A DNA stretch of 64,000 nucleotides, taken from the NCBI RefSeq assembly GCF_017052585.1, contig NZ_JAFFHZ010000001.1, positions 4,898,001-4,962,000 on the forward strand, in the 5' to 3' direction. This DNA is from Paenibacillus apiarius (lineage in GTDB: Bacteria > Bacillota > Bacilli > Paenibacillales > Paenibacillaceae). Each line of letters opens with the position of its first letter. The stretch's first letter is position 1. Shown here piece after piece: positions 63,842 to 64,000 of this stretch. The notes below the pieces were generated by a model. It had not been told where the DNA came from. It did not search any database and worked only from the letters and a program-made list of their open reading frames with translations. The translations under genes and the position numbers were made by a program.

Positions 63842-64000
63842 TTGTCTAGCAAATTGATGTGCAGTGAGTTCTGTCACAGGCGGCATCATATCAACCAAGC
63901 TATGATTCATCTTAGAGAGGTGTTCAAAAAGCCCGCTTTTGATCACGAAGAGATGCGGGAAGGAACTCGGCATCGAATCTTGCATTCACTCTTGAAGCCC

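Noticed and set aside
63794..63985. 63-residue minus-strand ORF at the window end
   Set aside because: Its last codons form one arm of a strong bidirectional terminator, and the translation has no recognisable domain.

Overview
The window looks like a low-to-mid GC Bacillota chromosome, most probably Paenibacillus or a close relative. The grounds are strong AGGAGG-type ribosome binding sites, trans-AT polyketide synthase style, a fragment of an S-layer homology motif, Bacillus-like two-component/ABC modules, and a type I-C CRISPR repeat. Species is not assignable from sequence alone. The tract is accessory and heavily remodelled, with at least five insertion-sequence remnants, many frameshifted genes and abrupt changes in base composition.

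Region 1 (1-17820) is the 3' end of a trans-AT polyketide synthase cluster. A giant protein open at the window edge reads DH-KR-ACP-KS-DH-KR-ACP-KS-(dead ACP)-ACP-KS-ACP. It is followed by a terminal protein KS-(dead AT)-(DH-like)-ACP-TE that should release the product. Several domains carry visible active-site losses. Region 2 (18329-20230) is an AbrB-like regulator with an ABC-2 exporter. Region 3 (20240-28426) holds small or broken genes, degraded IS256 and IS3 transposases, and an operon for a 1370-residue protein made almost entirely of Asp-Ala repeats plus a small partner.

Region 4 (28700-39221) contains an isolated attC-like site with a gene, an OmpR-type response regulator, its histidine kinase and a two-gene ABC exporter. 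After these come a decayed SgrR/MFS pair and a glutamate-related group (gltS, hutG and a divergent LysR regulator).

Region 5 (39400-56650) is the most unusual part. It is a degenerate integron-like gene-cassette array. A remnant of a tyrosine recombinase sits at its head, followed by about fifteen attC-like sites 95-220 bp long, nearly all cassette genes in the plus orientation, and a few cassettes with no gene. The sites have RYYYAAC/GTTRRRY-like ends and imperfect inverted arms with compensatory changes. For most cassettes the start is the reverse complement of the 5' end of that cassette's own downstream site, as integron cassette excision and integration predict. Cargo includes a P-loop kinase, GNAT acetyltransferases, a HAD phosphatase, a HEPN-like protein, an inactive tyrosine-recombinase-like protein, an HNH nuclease, a Fic-DUF262 fusion, a phosphoesterase and a DinB protein. 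One site is split by an IS21-family element with a 6-bp target duplication. Integrons are rare in Bacillota, so this is the main candidate for an undescribed system.

Region 6 (56640-64000) contains gene wreckage, a cyclase-family hydrolase, an aldo/keto reductase, a compact secreted HINT-toxin with its immunity gene, and two fragments of a family I do not name with confidence. It ends with a short orphan type I-C CRISPR array (4 repeats, 3 spacers) that keeps a leader-like sequence but has no cas genes nearby.
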